Source: Sneathiella litorea
Lineage (GTDB): Bacteria; Pseudomonadota; Alphaproteobacteria; Sneathiellales; Sneathiellaceae
NCBI RefSeq assembly: GCF_009882915.1
Contig: NZ_WTUW01000002.1
Location: forward strand, 72,693 to 136,692
DNA: 64,000 nucleotides
Direction: 5' to 3'
Shown piece after piece: positions 36,356 through 45,058 of this stretch. Below the pieces are notes generated by a model. That model did no database searches and was not told the origin of the DNA. It saw only the letters and a list, made by a program, of their open reading frames with translations. A program made the translations under genes and the position numbers. Within the stretch, counting starts at the first letter, position 1. Every line of letters starts with the position of its first letter.

Positions 36356-37244
36356 CAGGGCCAAAGTCGGCGATATTACCCTCCATTATGCGGAATGCGG
36401 CGCGGAGAATGACACCCTTGTCCTGATGCTCCATGGCTTTCCGGAATTCTGGTACTGCTGGAAGGATCAGCTTCCCGTTCTCGGCGACAAATACCATGCT
36501 GTTGCCCCGGACATGCGCGGTTATAATCTCTCCGACAAGCCCGAGGGGGTGAAATCCTATCATATTCGCCACCTCGTCAGTGATGTTGTTGGACTTGCTG
36601 ACCATTTGGGACAGGAAAAATTCTATCTTGTTGCCCATGACTGGGGCGCCGCCATCGCCTATGCGGTTGCCATCGCGCATCCAGAACGGATCAAGGGTCT
36701 TGTTATCCTTAACGGGCCGCATCCCTATATTTTCGCTGAATTGCTCAGCAATAATGACGAACAGATCGCCCACAGCCAGTATATGGCCTTTTTCCAGAAG
36801 CCCGGCGTCGAGAACAGGATGCTGAAGGATAATGGGAAGTGGCTGATGGACTGGACCTTCAGGGCCCATATCGACAAGGGCCAGATGACGAAAGAGGATG
36901 AAGATGCCTACCTTGCCGCATGGACTCAACCCGGGGCGATGACGGCGATGCTGAATTACTACCGTGCTTCACCTCTTGTGCCCGCCACGGAAGAGACAAA
37001 GGGCAGGGGCTCTGGCCTTGACCCGCAGAAGTTCAAGGTTCATGTTCCGACGCTCGTAATTTGGGGAGAGGCAGACCACGCGCTGATCAAGGCGAACCTT
37101 GTTGGGCTAGAGAATGTCATCGATGACCTGACTATTAAACGGCTCCCCGATGTCACCCATTGGGTCACGCATGAAGCCCCGGAAACAGCAGCCAATGAAA
37201 TCCTGGCCTTTGTGGACCGGCATGAGGGCGAAAAACAGCCATAA
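36336..37244 (+). CDS. Alpha/beta hydrolase of the epoxide hydrolase type
   Basis: A 302-residue hydrolase with HGFPEFWYCW (oxyanion-hole HGxP motif, residues 33-42), nucleophile D102 in VAHDWGAAIAYA, and a C-terminal His in VTHWVTHEAPE. An aspartate nucleophile next to HGFPE fits epoxide hydrolases or related dehalogenases rather than lipases. A tryptophan-rich cap lies between residues 150 and 215. It starts inside the trmJ 3' end, implying coupled translation, though no functional link is obvious. Substrate unknown. Confidence 0.82.
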   Translation: MTGIRHSRAKVGDITLHYAECGAENDTLVLMLHGFPEFWYCWKDQLPVLGDKYHAVAPDMRGYNLSDKPEGVKSYHIRHLVSDVVGLADHLGQEKFYLVAHDWGAAIAYAVAIAHPERIKGLVILNGPHPYIFAELLSNNDEQIAHSQYMAFFQKPGVENRMLKDNGKWLMDWTFRAHIDKGQMTKEDEDAYLAAWTQPGAMTAMLNYYRASPLVPATEETKGRGSGLDPQKFKVHVPTLVIWGEADHALIKANLVGLENVIDDLTIKRLPDVTHWVTHEAPETAANEILAFVDRHEGEKQP

Positions 37245-37248
37245 TCGC

Positions 37249-37276
37249 TTGACAAGCCAGTGTTAGTTTCTATTAT
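37249..37276 (+). promoter_or_regulatory. Strong sigma-70 promoter of rpsD
   Basis: TTGACA at 37249-37254, a 16-base spacer, and TATTAT at 37271-37276. The predicted start of transcription is near 37283, leaving a leader of about 57 bases before the ribosomal protein gene. It begins only 5 bases after the hydrolase stop. Confidence 0.75.
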
Positions 37277-37339
37277 GCGCGCCTTGTGCAGGCCTCGTCG
37301 GTGTGCCTTTTTCCTGAAATTGAAAACTGGATCAAGTTA

Positions 37340-37957
37340 ATGAGCAAAAGAATTCAAGCTAAGTATAAAATTGACCGCCGCATGGGCGAAAATATCTGGG
37401 GTCGCCCAAAGAGCCCGGTTAACCGCCGCGAATACGGACCGGGCCAGCATGGCCAGGGTCGTCGGGGTAAAATCTCCGACTTCGGTATTCATCTTCGCGC
37501 GAAACAGAAGCTTAAAGGCTATTACGGCAATATTACTGAAAAAAGCTTCCGCCGGCTGTATGCAGAAGCCACCCGCCTTAAAGGCGATACATCCGAAAAC
37601 CTCATCGGTCTGCTGGAACGGCGCCTTGACGCTGTCGTATACCGCATGAAATTCGTGCCGACCGTTTTCGCAGCCCGCCAGTTCGTCAACCATGGCCATG
37701 TCATGGTCAATGGTAGGAAGGTCAATATTTCCTCTTACCAGGTGAAGCCAGGTGACGTGATCGAAGTCCGCGAGAAATCAAAGCAGATGGGCTTGGTTCT
37801 GGAATCCGTTGACAGTGCGGAGCGGGATATTCCGGAATATATCGAGGTTGATCACAAAGCCATGAAGGGAAGCTTCAATGCTATCCCCAAGTTGGCTGAC
37901 GTGCCTTATCCGGTCATGATGGAACCGAACCTGATCGTCGAATATTACTCACGTTAA
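37340..37957 (+). CDS. rpsD: 30S ribosomal protein S4
   Basis: A 205-residue primary 16S rRNA-binding protein. It begins [20 protein letters not shown], has the basic [14 protein letters not shown] region and an S4 domain ([31 protein letters not shown]). ATG 37340 matches the family start; an upstream in-frame start at 37286 would fall in the leader. It is a monocistronic unit here, with its own promoter and a strong terminator, rather than part of a large ribosomal operon. Confidence 0.97.
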   Translation: MSKRIQAKYKIDRRMGENIWGRPKSPVNRREYGPGQHGQGRRGKISDFGIHLRAKQKLKGYYGNITEKSFRRLYAEATRLKGDTSENLIGLLERRLDAVVYRMKFVPTVFAARQFVNHGHVMVNGRKVNISSYQVKPGDVIEVREKSKQMGLVLESVDSAERDIPEYIEVDHKAMKGSFNAIPKLADVPYPVMMEPNLIVEYYSR

Positions 37958-37973
37958 GGTATACCAATACAGA

Positions 37974-38007
37974 AAAGCCGGAGCGCTTCGAGCCTCCGGC
38001 TTTTTTT
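37974..38007 (+). terminator. Rho-independent terminator of rpsD
   Basis: Arms AAAGCCGGAG and CTCCGGCTTT around a ten-base loop that can itself pair GCT/AGC over TCG, followed by Ts. It is 17 bases after the rpsD stop and also separates it from the convergent DUF202 gene. Confidence 0.9.
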
Positions 38008-38024
38008 ATGCCTGAATGGAAGCG

Positions 38025-38318
38025 CTATAGTCCGCCGTCACGTTTTTCCTCATTAATGGATTTCTTGACCCGGTGATAGTCATCGACCCCAATGAGCACA
38101 CACATTGCGGCGATTGGCAGAAGCGCCCATCCCACGTATGTGAGCCAGCCATCCTCGAGCAGCTTGAGGAGTACTATCGAGGCCGCGGTCAGGCCAATAG
38201 CCGTCCTGATATAGGCCATCAGGGTGCGCCGGTTGGCAAGCTCGGTCCGGTGGACCGCGAGTTTGAAGGTGTCGACATTTCGCCGGTCTCTGGCGTTTTC
38301 TAGCTGTTCATCTGTCAT
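38025..38318 (-). CDS. DUF202 (YidH-like) small membrane protein
   Basis: A 97-residue protein. The core ANRRTLMAYIRTAIGLTAAS is the DUF202 signature, followed by two hydrophobic segments (GLTAASIVLLKLL and YVGWALLPIAAMCVLIGV). The N-terminus is charged and cytoplasmic. Function of the family is not established. It lies alone between rpsD and purN. Confidence 0.8.
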   Translation of the reverse strand: MTDEQLENARDRRNVDTFKLAVHRTELANRRTLMAYIRTAIGLTAASIVLLKLLEDGWLTYVGWALLPIAAMCVLIGVDDYHRVKKSINEEKRDGGL

Positions 38319-38396
38319 ACGCCGTTAACTTCACCTCAAATTACCAGTGGCGCAACACAAAAAAGAGAAATTTTTCGCCGTAAATGTCCGAAGAAT

Positions 38397-39056
38397 TCAA
38401 CGGGCTTTAAAGGTCGGGTTTATGAGGGAACGGGATTCTTCTTCCGCACGTTCTATAATGACGCGGGAGCCATGGATTTTGACCCGGTTTTCGGCGACCA
38501 GCTTGAGGGCGAGCGGGTAGACCTTGTGTTCCTGCTCCAGAATTCGTGCCGCGAGGTCTTCGGGCGTATCTTCCTGCAGAATGGGAACAGCCGCCTGGGC
38601 GATAATCGGGCCATCATCCATCTCCGGGCGGACATAATGCACGGTGCAGCCGGTAAAACGCGCGCCGGATTCGATCGCCCGTTCATGCACATGCAACCCT
38701 TTGAACGCGGGGAGAAGGGACGGGTGGATATTTAGAATGCGATCCCGCCAGCGGTTGACAAAATCTGCGGTCAGCAGCCGCATAAATCCTGCGAGACAGA
38801 TCAGGTCAACATCCAGATTTGTCAGATATTGGGTGATTTCGGACTCGAATTCCTCACGGCTCTCGAAGTCACGGTGATCGATGGTGCGTGTCGGGATACT
38901 GTTGTCAGCGGCAAATTTCAGGCCGGCAGCCTCGAGGTTATTGGAAAGCACGCAGCATATCTCGGCTGGAAAGTCCGGTGTCTGGCACGCCCGGACGAGA
39001 GATTGCATGTTGGTGCCACGTGAGGAAATAAAAACAGCTACTTTCAGCTTTGCCAC
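38397..39056 (-). CDS. purN: Phosphoribosylglycinamide formyltransferase
   Basis: A 219-residue GAR transformylase using 10-formyl-THF, the third step of purine synthesis. [16 protein letters not shown] is the N-terminal phosphate-binding loop; [20 protein letters not shown] (catalytic Asn-His) and [15 protein letters not shown] (catalytic Asp) are intact. It overlaps purM by 13 bases, with which it forms the usual purMN unit. Confidence 0.95.
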   Translation of the reverse strand: MAKLKVAVFISSRGTNMQSLVRACQTPDFPAEICCVLSNNLEAAGLKFAADNSIPTRTIDHRDFESREEFESEITQYLTNLDVDLICLAGFMRLLTADFVNRWRDRILNIHPSLLPAFKGLHVHERAIESGARFTGCTVHYVRPEMDDGPIIAQAAVPILQEDTPEDLAARILEQEHKVYPLALKLVAENRVKIHGSRVIIERAEEESRSLINPTFKAR

Positions 39057-40126
39057 GTCTCTTCCAATTCTGAAATAATCACTTGCTCGGTTCCCTCGGG
39101 TGCCTTTACCAACTCCCCGATTGTGAAGACCGTTTCGCCAGCAGATTCGAGCATGGCCGACGCGGCCGCTGCCTTTTCCGCAGGAACAACAACGACCATG
39201 CCAAGGCCGCAGTTGAAAGTCGTGGCGAGCTCACGCGGCGCAATATTGCCAAGCTCGGCGAGCCATTTGAACAGAGGCGGCAAGGGCCAGCTTTTTACAT
39301 CGATCTTTGCCGCAAGATTTTTTGGCAGCACGCGCGGGATATTCTCATATAGGCCCCCACCGGTGATATGCGATAACGCGCGGATATGACCGGCGCGTAC
39401 CGCCTCGAGGCAACTTTTTACATAAATTCGTGTTGGCGCGATCAGCGCATCGCCGAGCGTAATTGTCTCATCAAACGGGGCAGGGGCCGCATAATCGAGC
39501 TTGAAGTCAGCAACAATTCTGCGCACCAACGAAAATCCGTTTGAGTGCAGCCCGGAAGAGGCAAGACCGAGAAGGATGTCGCCTTCCTTCAGGTTGTCGG
39601 CCTTCAGAAGCTGATCCCGTTCCACCGCACCAACGGTAAATCCGGCGAGATCATAATCACCCTTGGCATACATGCCCGGCATTTCCGCCGTCTCCCCGCC
39701 GATCAGGGCGCAACCGGCCATTTTGCAGCCCTCGGCAATGCCGGCAACTATATCCCGTGCCGCCGAGACATCAAGACCGCTCGTCGCAAAATAATCGAGG
39801 AAAAAGAGAGGTTCCGCACCCTGCACGACCAGATCATTCACGCACATGGCGACAAGATCAATGCCGACAGTGTCATGGCGGTCCATGTCGATGGCGATTT
39901 TTAGCTTTGTGCCAACGCCGTCTGTCGCGGAAATCAGAAGAGGATCCTTGAACCCGGCGGCTCTTGGATCGAAAATGGCGCCAAACCCGCCCAGATCGGC
40001 GTCTGCACCAGACCTGCGCGTGGCCGCTGCAAGGGGTTTTATGGCCTCAACAAGTGAGTTTCCGGCCACAATATCAACACCCGCATCTTTGTAGCTGTAA
40101 CTTTTTTTGGAGCTATCGGTCTTCAT
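39044..40126 (-). CDS. purM: Phosphoribosylformylglycinamidine cyclo-ligase
   Basis: A 360-residue AIR synthetase. The N-terminal [20 protein letters not shown], the ATP-binding [30 protein letters not shown] and [16 protein letters not shown] are typical. It is the first gene of the purMN operon and is divergent from the DUF2066 gene across 66 bases. I saw no purine-repressor site or riboswitch in that gap. Confidence 0.96.
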   Translation of the reverse strand: MKTDSSKKSYSYKDAGVDIVAGNSLVEAIKPLAAATRRSGADADLGGFGAIFDPRAAGFKDPLLISATDGVGTKLKIAIDMDRHDTVGIDLVAMCVNDLVVQGAEPLFFLDYFATSGLDVSAARDIVAGIAEGCKMAGCALIGGETAEMPGMYAKGDYDLAGFTVGAVERDQLLKADNLKEGDILLGLASSGLHSNGFSLVRRIVADFKLDYAAPAPFDETITLGDALIAPTRIYVKSCLEAVRAGHIRALSHITGGGLYENIPRVLPKNLAAKIDVKSWPLPPLFKWLAELGNIAPRELATTFNCGLGMVVVVPAEKAAAASAMLESAGETVFTIGELVKAPEGTEQVIISELEETWQS

Positions 40127-40192
40127 AAGTTATGCTGCACCCGATTTTATGACTATGATCGGGCCAACATACTTTTTTTCCAGTGGTTTGCA

Positions 40193-41338
40193 ATGACGGA
40201 TACACAGCTAAATCCAATCTTTTCGCGCTTCATCGCCTCGGCAATTGTGGTTTTTTGTCTGGCGGGAGGTATTTCTGTGGGCCATGCCGCCGATAGTTTC
40301 TACGTCGTGCGGGATATTGGCGTTGATGAAACGGCGTCTTCCGCGGCGGCGGCGCGCACTGTTGCCGTACAAAAAGGGCAGAAACGAGCCTTTAATGCCC
40401 TGTTACGGCGCCTTGTACCCGAACCTTATTACAACAGCCTGCCGGTCCTTGATGATGCGGCCATCACACCAATGGTGGCCTCTTTTCAGGTTGCCAATGA
40501 ACGCACCTCTGCCAAGCGCTATCTCGCTGATTTGACGTATGAGTTCAAGCGTGACGATATTCGCAGGCTGCTACGCATGAATTCACTGCCTTTTTCCGAA
40601 TCTTTCGGCAAACCGGTTCTTGTCCTGCCCGTCTTTCTGGCGGATGACCGCGCTTATCTGTGGGATTACCCCAATCCCTGGCGGACAGTCTGGGTGGATA
40701 TTATTGATTATGGCCTGCGTCCGCAGGAGCCGGACGCCCTTCGTGATGACTGGGCCCAGCCGTTCTTGCGTCCGGTTATTGTCCCGGCTGACAGTCTTGA
40801 GAATATGAAGGCCATAAGCGTCCAGCAAGCTCTGAACATGGATGTTGTTGCGCTGGAAAAGCTTCAAAAAGATTATGGAGCAGCGGAATTACAGGTCATT
40901 AGCGCGGCCGTACGAACCGATTCCGATGGCACCTTGTTTCTTGATGTAACGCAGAATGTTATCGGGCAGAACGCTCCGGCCGCTTTACAGACATATAAGG
41001 GCAGCGAGGATGAGGAAGGGTTGATGCAAAGCGTTGTCTTCGATCTGCTCGGACGGTTACAGGAAGACTGGAAACGGCAGAATGTGCTTGATTTCAGTGT
41101 TGAAAACATCCTTGCCGTTACCACAAGAATCGGCAATCTCGCCGATTGGCTTGCGGTTCAGGAAAAAGTTCAGGGTCTTTCCGCCGTCAGCGCGACAACG
41201 GTAAAGGATCTAAGCGTCAACAGTGCGTTCTGGCATATTCGTTTTGTTGGCAGCATGGATCAGTTGGTTGCAGCGCTTGATCGAAGAGACCTTGCGTTGG
41301 TGGATCAGGGCGGTTATTGGACACTTAATCAAAAATAA
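40193..41338 (+). CDS. DUF2066 exported protein
   Basis: A 381-residue protein with a signal peptide (hydrophobic FIASAIVVFCLAGGISVGHA, cleavage likely after GHA). The mature start DSFYVVRDIGVDETA and the stretch KRAFNALLRRLVPE are typical of DUF2066. The central segment has PWRTVWVDIIDYGLRPQEPD. Function is unknown, but it regularly precedes the CDP-alcohol transferase, the AI-2E-family protein and hda, as it does here. Confidence 0.82.
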   Translation: MTDTQLNPIFSRFIASAIVVFCLAGGISVGHAADSFYVVRDIGVDETASSAAAARTVAVQKGQKRAFNALLRRLVPEPYYNSLPVLDDAAITPMVASFQVANERTSAKRYLADLTYEFKRDDIRRLLRMNSLPFSESFGKPVLVLPVFLADDRAYLWDYPNPWRTVWVDIIDYGLRPQEPDALRDDWAQPFLRPVIVPADSLENMKAISVQQALNMDVVALEKLQKDYGAAELQVISAAVRTDSDGTLFLDVTQNVIGQNAPAALQTYKGSEDEEGLMQSVVFDLLGRLQEDWKRQNVLDFSVENILAVTTRIGNLADWLAVQEKVQGLSAVSATTVKDLSVNSAFWHIRFVGSMDQLVAALDRRDLALVDQGGYWTLNQK

Positions 41339-41349
41339 CCGGTTACTCT

Positions 41350-41931
41350 TTGAGTTTGTTTGTTAATCATGGCTTGGGCTCTAATTTGAATATCCCCAAT
41401 ATAATCACACTGATCCGCATGATTATGGTGCCGATTATTGTCTGGTTGATTCTCGCAAACCAGATGTATGCGGCCTTTATCGTGTTTTTGCTTGCCGGAG
41501 TGTCCGATGCACTCGACGGGATGATTGCGAAGCAGTTCAACCTGATAACGCCGCTTGGCACATATCTGGACCCACTTGCCGACAAGATTTTGCTGGTCTC
41601 GATCTATGTCACGCTGGGTATTCAGCAGGACCTGCCAAGCTGGCTGGTTATCCTGGTGGTAAGCCGGGATATATTAATTGTCGGGGCGATCCTCCTGTCC
41701 TTCCTGCTCGCGTTAAATCTGGCCATCGTGCCCTCAATGCTCAGCAAGCTAAACACCTTCTGCCAGATTATCCTGGCGGCATTTGTGCTTGGGGACAAAG
41801 GGTTGCAGACAGGATTTACCGAAGCCATTGAACTTACTGTCTATATCGTGGCGCTGACGACAGTCCTTTCAGGGCTTGCCTATATCCTGCAATGGTCGCG
41901 ACAGAATAGCGAGAAGGCGCAGAATCTATGA
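41350..41931 (+). CDS. CDP-alcohol phosphatidyltransferase family membrane protein
   Basis: A 193-residue integral membrane enzyme. The family motif is readable as SDALDGMIAKQF...LGTYLDPLADK, giving the D-x2-D-G-x2-A-x-G-x3-D-x3-D arrangement, with the usual Arg after the Ala replaced by Lys. It has about five hydrophobic segments. It may make phosphatidylglycerol phosphate or a related lipid; the paralogue is not decided. The start is a TTG at 41350, since the next in-frame Met would remove the first segment. It overlaps the next gene by ATGA. Confidence 0.8.
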   Translation: MSLFVNHGLGSNLNIPNIITLIRMIMVPIIVWLILANQMYAAFIVFLLAGVSDALDGMIAKQFNLITPLGTYLDPLADKILLVSIYVTLGIQQDLPSWLVILVVSRDILIVGAILLSFLLALNLAIVPSMLSKLNTFCQIILAAFVLGDKGLQTGFTEAIELTVYIVALTTVLSGLAYILQWSRQNSEKAQNL

Positions 41932-43019
41932 CGTTAAAGCAACAGGTGAGATTTTGGGCAATTGCTCTTGTCGCCTTTATTCTCTTTCTGGTCCTGCTCA
42001 GCAATATCCTGCTGCCCTTCGTTCTCGGGATGGCAGTGGCTTATTTCCTCGATCCCGTCGCGGACCGCATGGAAGCTGTGGGAATTAACCGCACGGCGGC
42101 CACGGCAATCATTATCGGGCTTTTCCTTGTTCTGGTGATTCTCTCCATCATTCTCCTCGTGCCGGTCATAATCGACCAGATTCTTGGTCTTTTGAACAAC
42201 CTGCCGGGCTATTACCAGAGTCTGCATGATTTCTTCCTGCCGATCATTGACCGCTTTATCGACATCCCGGCGCTGCAGGAAAATGACGAACTCAAGAAAA
42301 CGATCGCGCAATATGTGGGGGAGGCGGTCAAGGGCCTTGGCTCGCTGTCTAAGAATATTGTGGGCGGCGGGCTTGCGGTGGTTAATATGATCACGCTTCT
42401 GGTTATTACCCCGGTCGTCGCCTTTTATCTCCTTCGGGACTGGGATTACATCGTTGACCGGATTAATGGTTGGCTGCCCCATAAAAATGCGCTGCAAATT
42501 CGTAAGTTGGCGGGTCAGATCGACGATGTTCTGGCGGGTTTTGTGCGGGGGCAGTCGACAGTCTGTCTGGTGTTGGCGATTTATTATGGCGTTGCCCTGA
42601 TGGCCACGGGGCTTGAATTTGGGCTGGTCATCGGGATCGTGACGGGGCTGATTTCCTTCATTCCCTTTGTTGGCGCAATTATCGGTTTTGTCGCCTCGGT
42701 TGGGGTGGCGCTGTTTCAGTTCTGGCCGGATTTCGTCATGATCGGGGTTGTCGGCGCGATTTTCGTTGTTGGGCAAATCCTCGAAGGCTATGTGCTTACC
42801 CCCAATCTGGTGGGCGAGAAAGTCGGGCTGCATCCGGTCTGGGTCATGTTCGGCCTGCTCGCGGGTGGCAGCCTGTTCGGCTTCGTCGGGGTGTTGATCG
42901 CCATTCCGATGGCGGCAGTAGTCGGGGTCCTCAGCCGTTTCGCGATCGAGCAGTATCTGCAAAGCCCGCTCTACGGCGCGCCACCACCGGTAGATCCGGA
43001 CAGTACGCCTGAGGATTAA
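41928..43019 (+). CDS. AI-2E family transporter (PerM-like)
   Basis: A 363-residue membrane protein of PF01594 with around eight hydrophobic segments. It shows the family ending in QILEGYVLTPNLVGEKVGLHP followed by WVMFGLLAGGSLFGFVGVLI. Characterised relatives export AI-2 or act as Na+/H+ or other permeases, so the cargo is open. It starts within the upstream stop and ends two bases before hda. Confidence 0.85.
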   Translation: MTLKQQVRFWAIALVAFILFLVLLSNILLPFVLGMAVAYFLDPVADRMEAVGINRTAATAIIIGLFLVLVILSIILLVPVIIDQILGLLNNLPGYYQSLHDFFLPIIDRFIDIPALQENDELKKTIAQYVGEAVKGLGSLSKNIVGGGLAVVNMITLLVITPVVAFYLLRDWDYIVDRINGWLPHKNALQIRKLAGQIDDVLAGFVRGQSTVCLVLAIYYGVALMATGLEFGLVIGIVTGLISFIPFVGAIIGFVASVGVALFQFWPDFVMIGVVGAIFVVGQILEGYVLTPNLVGEKVGLHPVWVMFGLLAGGSLFGFVGVLIAIPMAAVVGVLSRFAIEQYLQSPLYGAPPPVDPDSTPED

Positions 43020-43020
43020 C

Positions 43021-43695
43021 ATGCAACCCGCTCAAATTCCTATGAACTTTCAGTTTCGCGCCGCGACGGGCCGGGAGGATTTCCTGGTGACACCTGCGAA
43101 TGAGGACGCGGTGGCCTGGATTGATAAATGGCCCGACTGGCCGATGCGCTCTCTTCTTCTGGTGGGACCGTCCGGGTCCGGCAAGACCCATCTCACCCAG
43201 GTCTGGCAGACCCGGAATGATGCTCAAATTATCGAGGCGGGAAAGCTTGATCATCTCGGCATAGAGGAAATCAGCCGGCTCGCGGCTGGACCGCTGGCCA
43301 TTGAAGACATCGGGCCGGGACTAAAAGAAGATATATTGTTTCATCTTTTCAATCTTGTACAGGAGAAAGGCGGTAGCCTGCTTCTCACTGCGTTGTCGCC
43401 TCCGGGTGCCTGGGGTTTGACGCTCGCCGATCTTTCTTCCCGTCTCGGAACGGTGCCCATTGGCCGGATTGATGAACCCGATGATGCGCTGTTTGCGGCG
43501 CTCGTCGTCAAGCTTTTTTCTGACAGGCAGCTTGCCGTTACGCCGGATGTCGTTCAGTATATTGTGCAGCGCCTGGAACGGTCATTTGCCGAAGCCCGGC
43601 GATTTGTGATGCGCCTCGATAACAGCGCGCTTGCCAAAAAACGAAAAATTACGATTTCGCTACTCCGCGAGGTCTTCAAGGAAGAGCAAGGGTAG
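43021..43695 (+). CDS. hda: Hda-like DnaA-family regulatory ATPase
   Basis: A 224-residue protein related to DnaA domain III but without the DNA-binding domain. Walker A is GPSGSGKTHLTQVW (about residues 50-63), Walker B-like LAIEDIGPG, and the sensor/arginine region lies in ERSFAEARRFVMRLD. It would act with the DNA clamp to inactivate DnaA-ATP after initiation. The N-terminal IPMNFQFR is clamp-binding-like in position but not a clear QL-motif. It ends 4 bases before the next start. Confidence 0.85.
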   Translation: MQPAQIPMNFQFRAATGREDFLVTPANEDAVAWIDKWPDWPMRSLLLVGPSGSGKTHLTQVWQTRNDAQIIEAGKLDHLGIEEISRLAAGPLAIEDIGPGLKEDILFHLFNLVQEKGGSLLLTALSPPGAWGLTLADLSSRLGTVPIGRIDEPDDALFAALVVKLFSDRQLAVTPDVVQYIVQRLERSFAEARRFVMRLDNSALAKKRKITISLLREVFKEEQG

Positions 43696-43699
43696 AATA

Positions 43700-44479
43700 A
43701 TGGATCTAGGAATTTCAGGAAAATGGGCGATTGTCTGCGCCTCCAGTAAAGGGCTTGGTCGCGGCTGTGCGGAGGCCTTGGCCGCCGAGGGCGTTAATCT
43801 CGTGATTACCGCCAGGACCCAAAGCACATTGGAGGAAACCGCCGATTATATTCGAGGGAAATGGCCGGTGGAGGTCAAGGCAATTGCCGGGGATATTACA
43901 TCGGTTGAGGGGCGGGCAGAAGTGCTGGAGGCTTGCCCGGAGCCGGATATCCTCGTCAATAATGCGGGCGGTCCACCGCCCGGCGATTTTCACGATTGGA
44001 CACTTGATGACTGGCAGAAGGCGCTAAACGCGAACATGCTGACCCCGATTGAGTTGATCAAGGCCACGGTTGACGGGATGCGGGCGCGCAAATTCGGCCG
44101 TATTATCAACATCACCTCAAGCGCGGTGAAGGCACCCATTGACATTCTTGGCCTTTCCAACGGTGCGCGGGCCGGCCTGACAGGTTTCGTCGCCGGCATA
44201 GCCCGTAAGACCGTGATCGATAACGTGACCATCAATGCGCTGTTGCCAGGTCCTTTCGATACAGACCGCTTGCGCGGTAATTTTGAGGCTGTCGCCAAGT
44301 CTAGTGGTCGGTCTATTGAAGAAATCCGCAAAGAGCGTGCCGCGGGTAATCCTGCAGGGCGTTTCGGAACAGCGGAGGAATTCGGGGCGGCCTGCGCCTT
44401 TATTTGCAGTGACAAGGCGGGCTATATCACCGGCCAGAATATATTATTGGATGGTGGTGCATTCCCGGGTACATTGTAA
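43700..44479 (+). CDS. SDR-family protein lacking the canonical Tyr-Lys pair
   Basis: A 259-residue Rossmann protein. The nucleotide motif reads CASSKGLGRG (in place of TGxxxGIG) and NNAGG follows. After the INITSS segment, the position of the catalytic Tyr is S153 and of the Lys R157 (LSNGARAGL), so both catalytic residues are replaced. From memory this fits the 3-oxoacyl-ACP-reductase-like SDR subgroup with an imperfect tetrad. ATG 43700 fits the family N-terminus; earlier in-frame starts lie in hda. Activity is uncertain. Confidence 0.8.
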   Translation: MDLGISGKWAIVCASSKGLGRGCAEALAAEGVNLVITARTQSTLEETADYIRGKWPVEVKAIAGDITSVEGRAEVLEACPEPDILVNNAGGPPPGDFHDWTLDDWQKALNANMLTPIELIKATVDGMRARKFGRIINITSSAVKAPIDILGLSNGARAGLTGFVAGIARKTVIDNVTINALLPGPFDTDRLRGNFEAVAKSSGRSIEEIRKERAAGNPAGRFGTAEEFGAACAFICSDKAGYITGQNILLDGGAFPGTL

Positions 44480-44506
44480 GGCCATTTACGAACAAGAGGA
44501 GGTAAT

Positions 44507-44935
44507 ATGCGCATTCAGTTTACATTTTTTAGTCTGCTGATCGCCCTTCTGTTTATGACCTCGCCGGCACGGGCAGACGCCATTGGCGTCTGGTCCACCG
44601 ATGAGGGAAAAAGTCACGTAAAAATAGAGCCTTGTGGCGATAAGCTTTGCGGCAAGATTATCTGGCTGAAGGAGCCGAAAACCGAAAAAGGGATCGATAA
44701 AACGGATAAGAGGAATGAGGATGCGGCGCTACGGGGTCGAAAAATTGTCGGTTTGGAACTGATAAGCGGTTTTGTTCCGGATGGTCCCAATGAATGGGAT
44801 GACGGGAATATCTACAACCCGCAGGATGGCAAGACCTATTCCTCATCAATGACCTTGGTCAAACCCGATACTTTGGAAGTAAAGGGCTGTTTATTGATGT
44901 TTTGCAAAACCCAGACCTGGACAAAAGTTCAATAA
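44507..44935 (+). CDS. DUF2147 exported protein
   Basis: A 142-residue protein with a signal peptide (cleavage likely after ARA in MTSPARADAIG). The mature region GVWSTDEGKSHVKIEPCGD, LCGKIIWLKEP and YNPQDGKTYSSSM is the DUF2147 pattern, with cysteines that probably pair (C and C in the first turn; C near LLMFC). It is a small beta-rich periplasmic protein of unknown role. A strong AAGAGGAGG ribosome site precedes it. Confidence 0.8.
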   Translation: MRIQFTFFSLLIALLFMTSPARADAIGVWSTDEGKSHVKIEPCGDKLCGKIIWLKEPKTEKGIDKTDKRNEDAALRGRKIVGLELISGFVPDGPNEWDDGNIYNPQDGKTYSSSMTLVKPDTLEVKGCLLMFCKTQTWTKVQ

Positions 44936-45058
44936 GAGTATCGTTTTTGGGGTAAAGGGAGAACCGGTCGCAAAAATATTCGATTTTGTCATAATTCGTT
45001 GATGTAAGCCCTATATCCTATTTGGAGAATATCATTTACGAGCGGAACAGAGTTAAAT

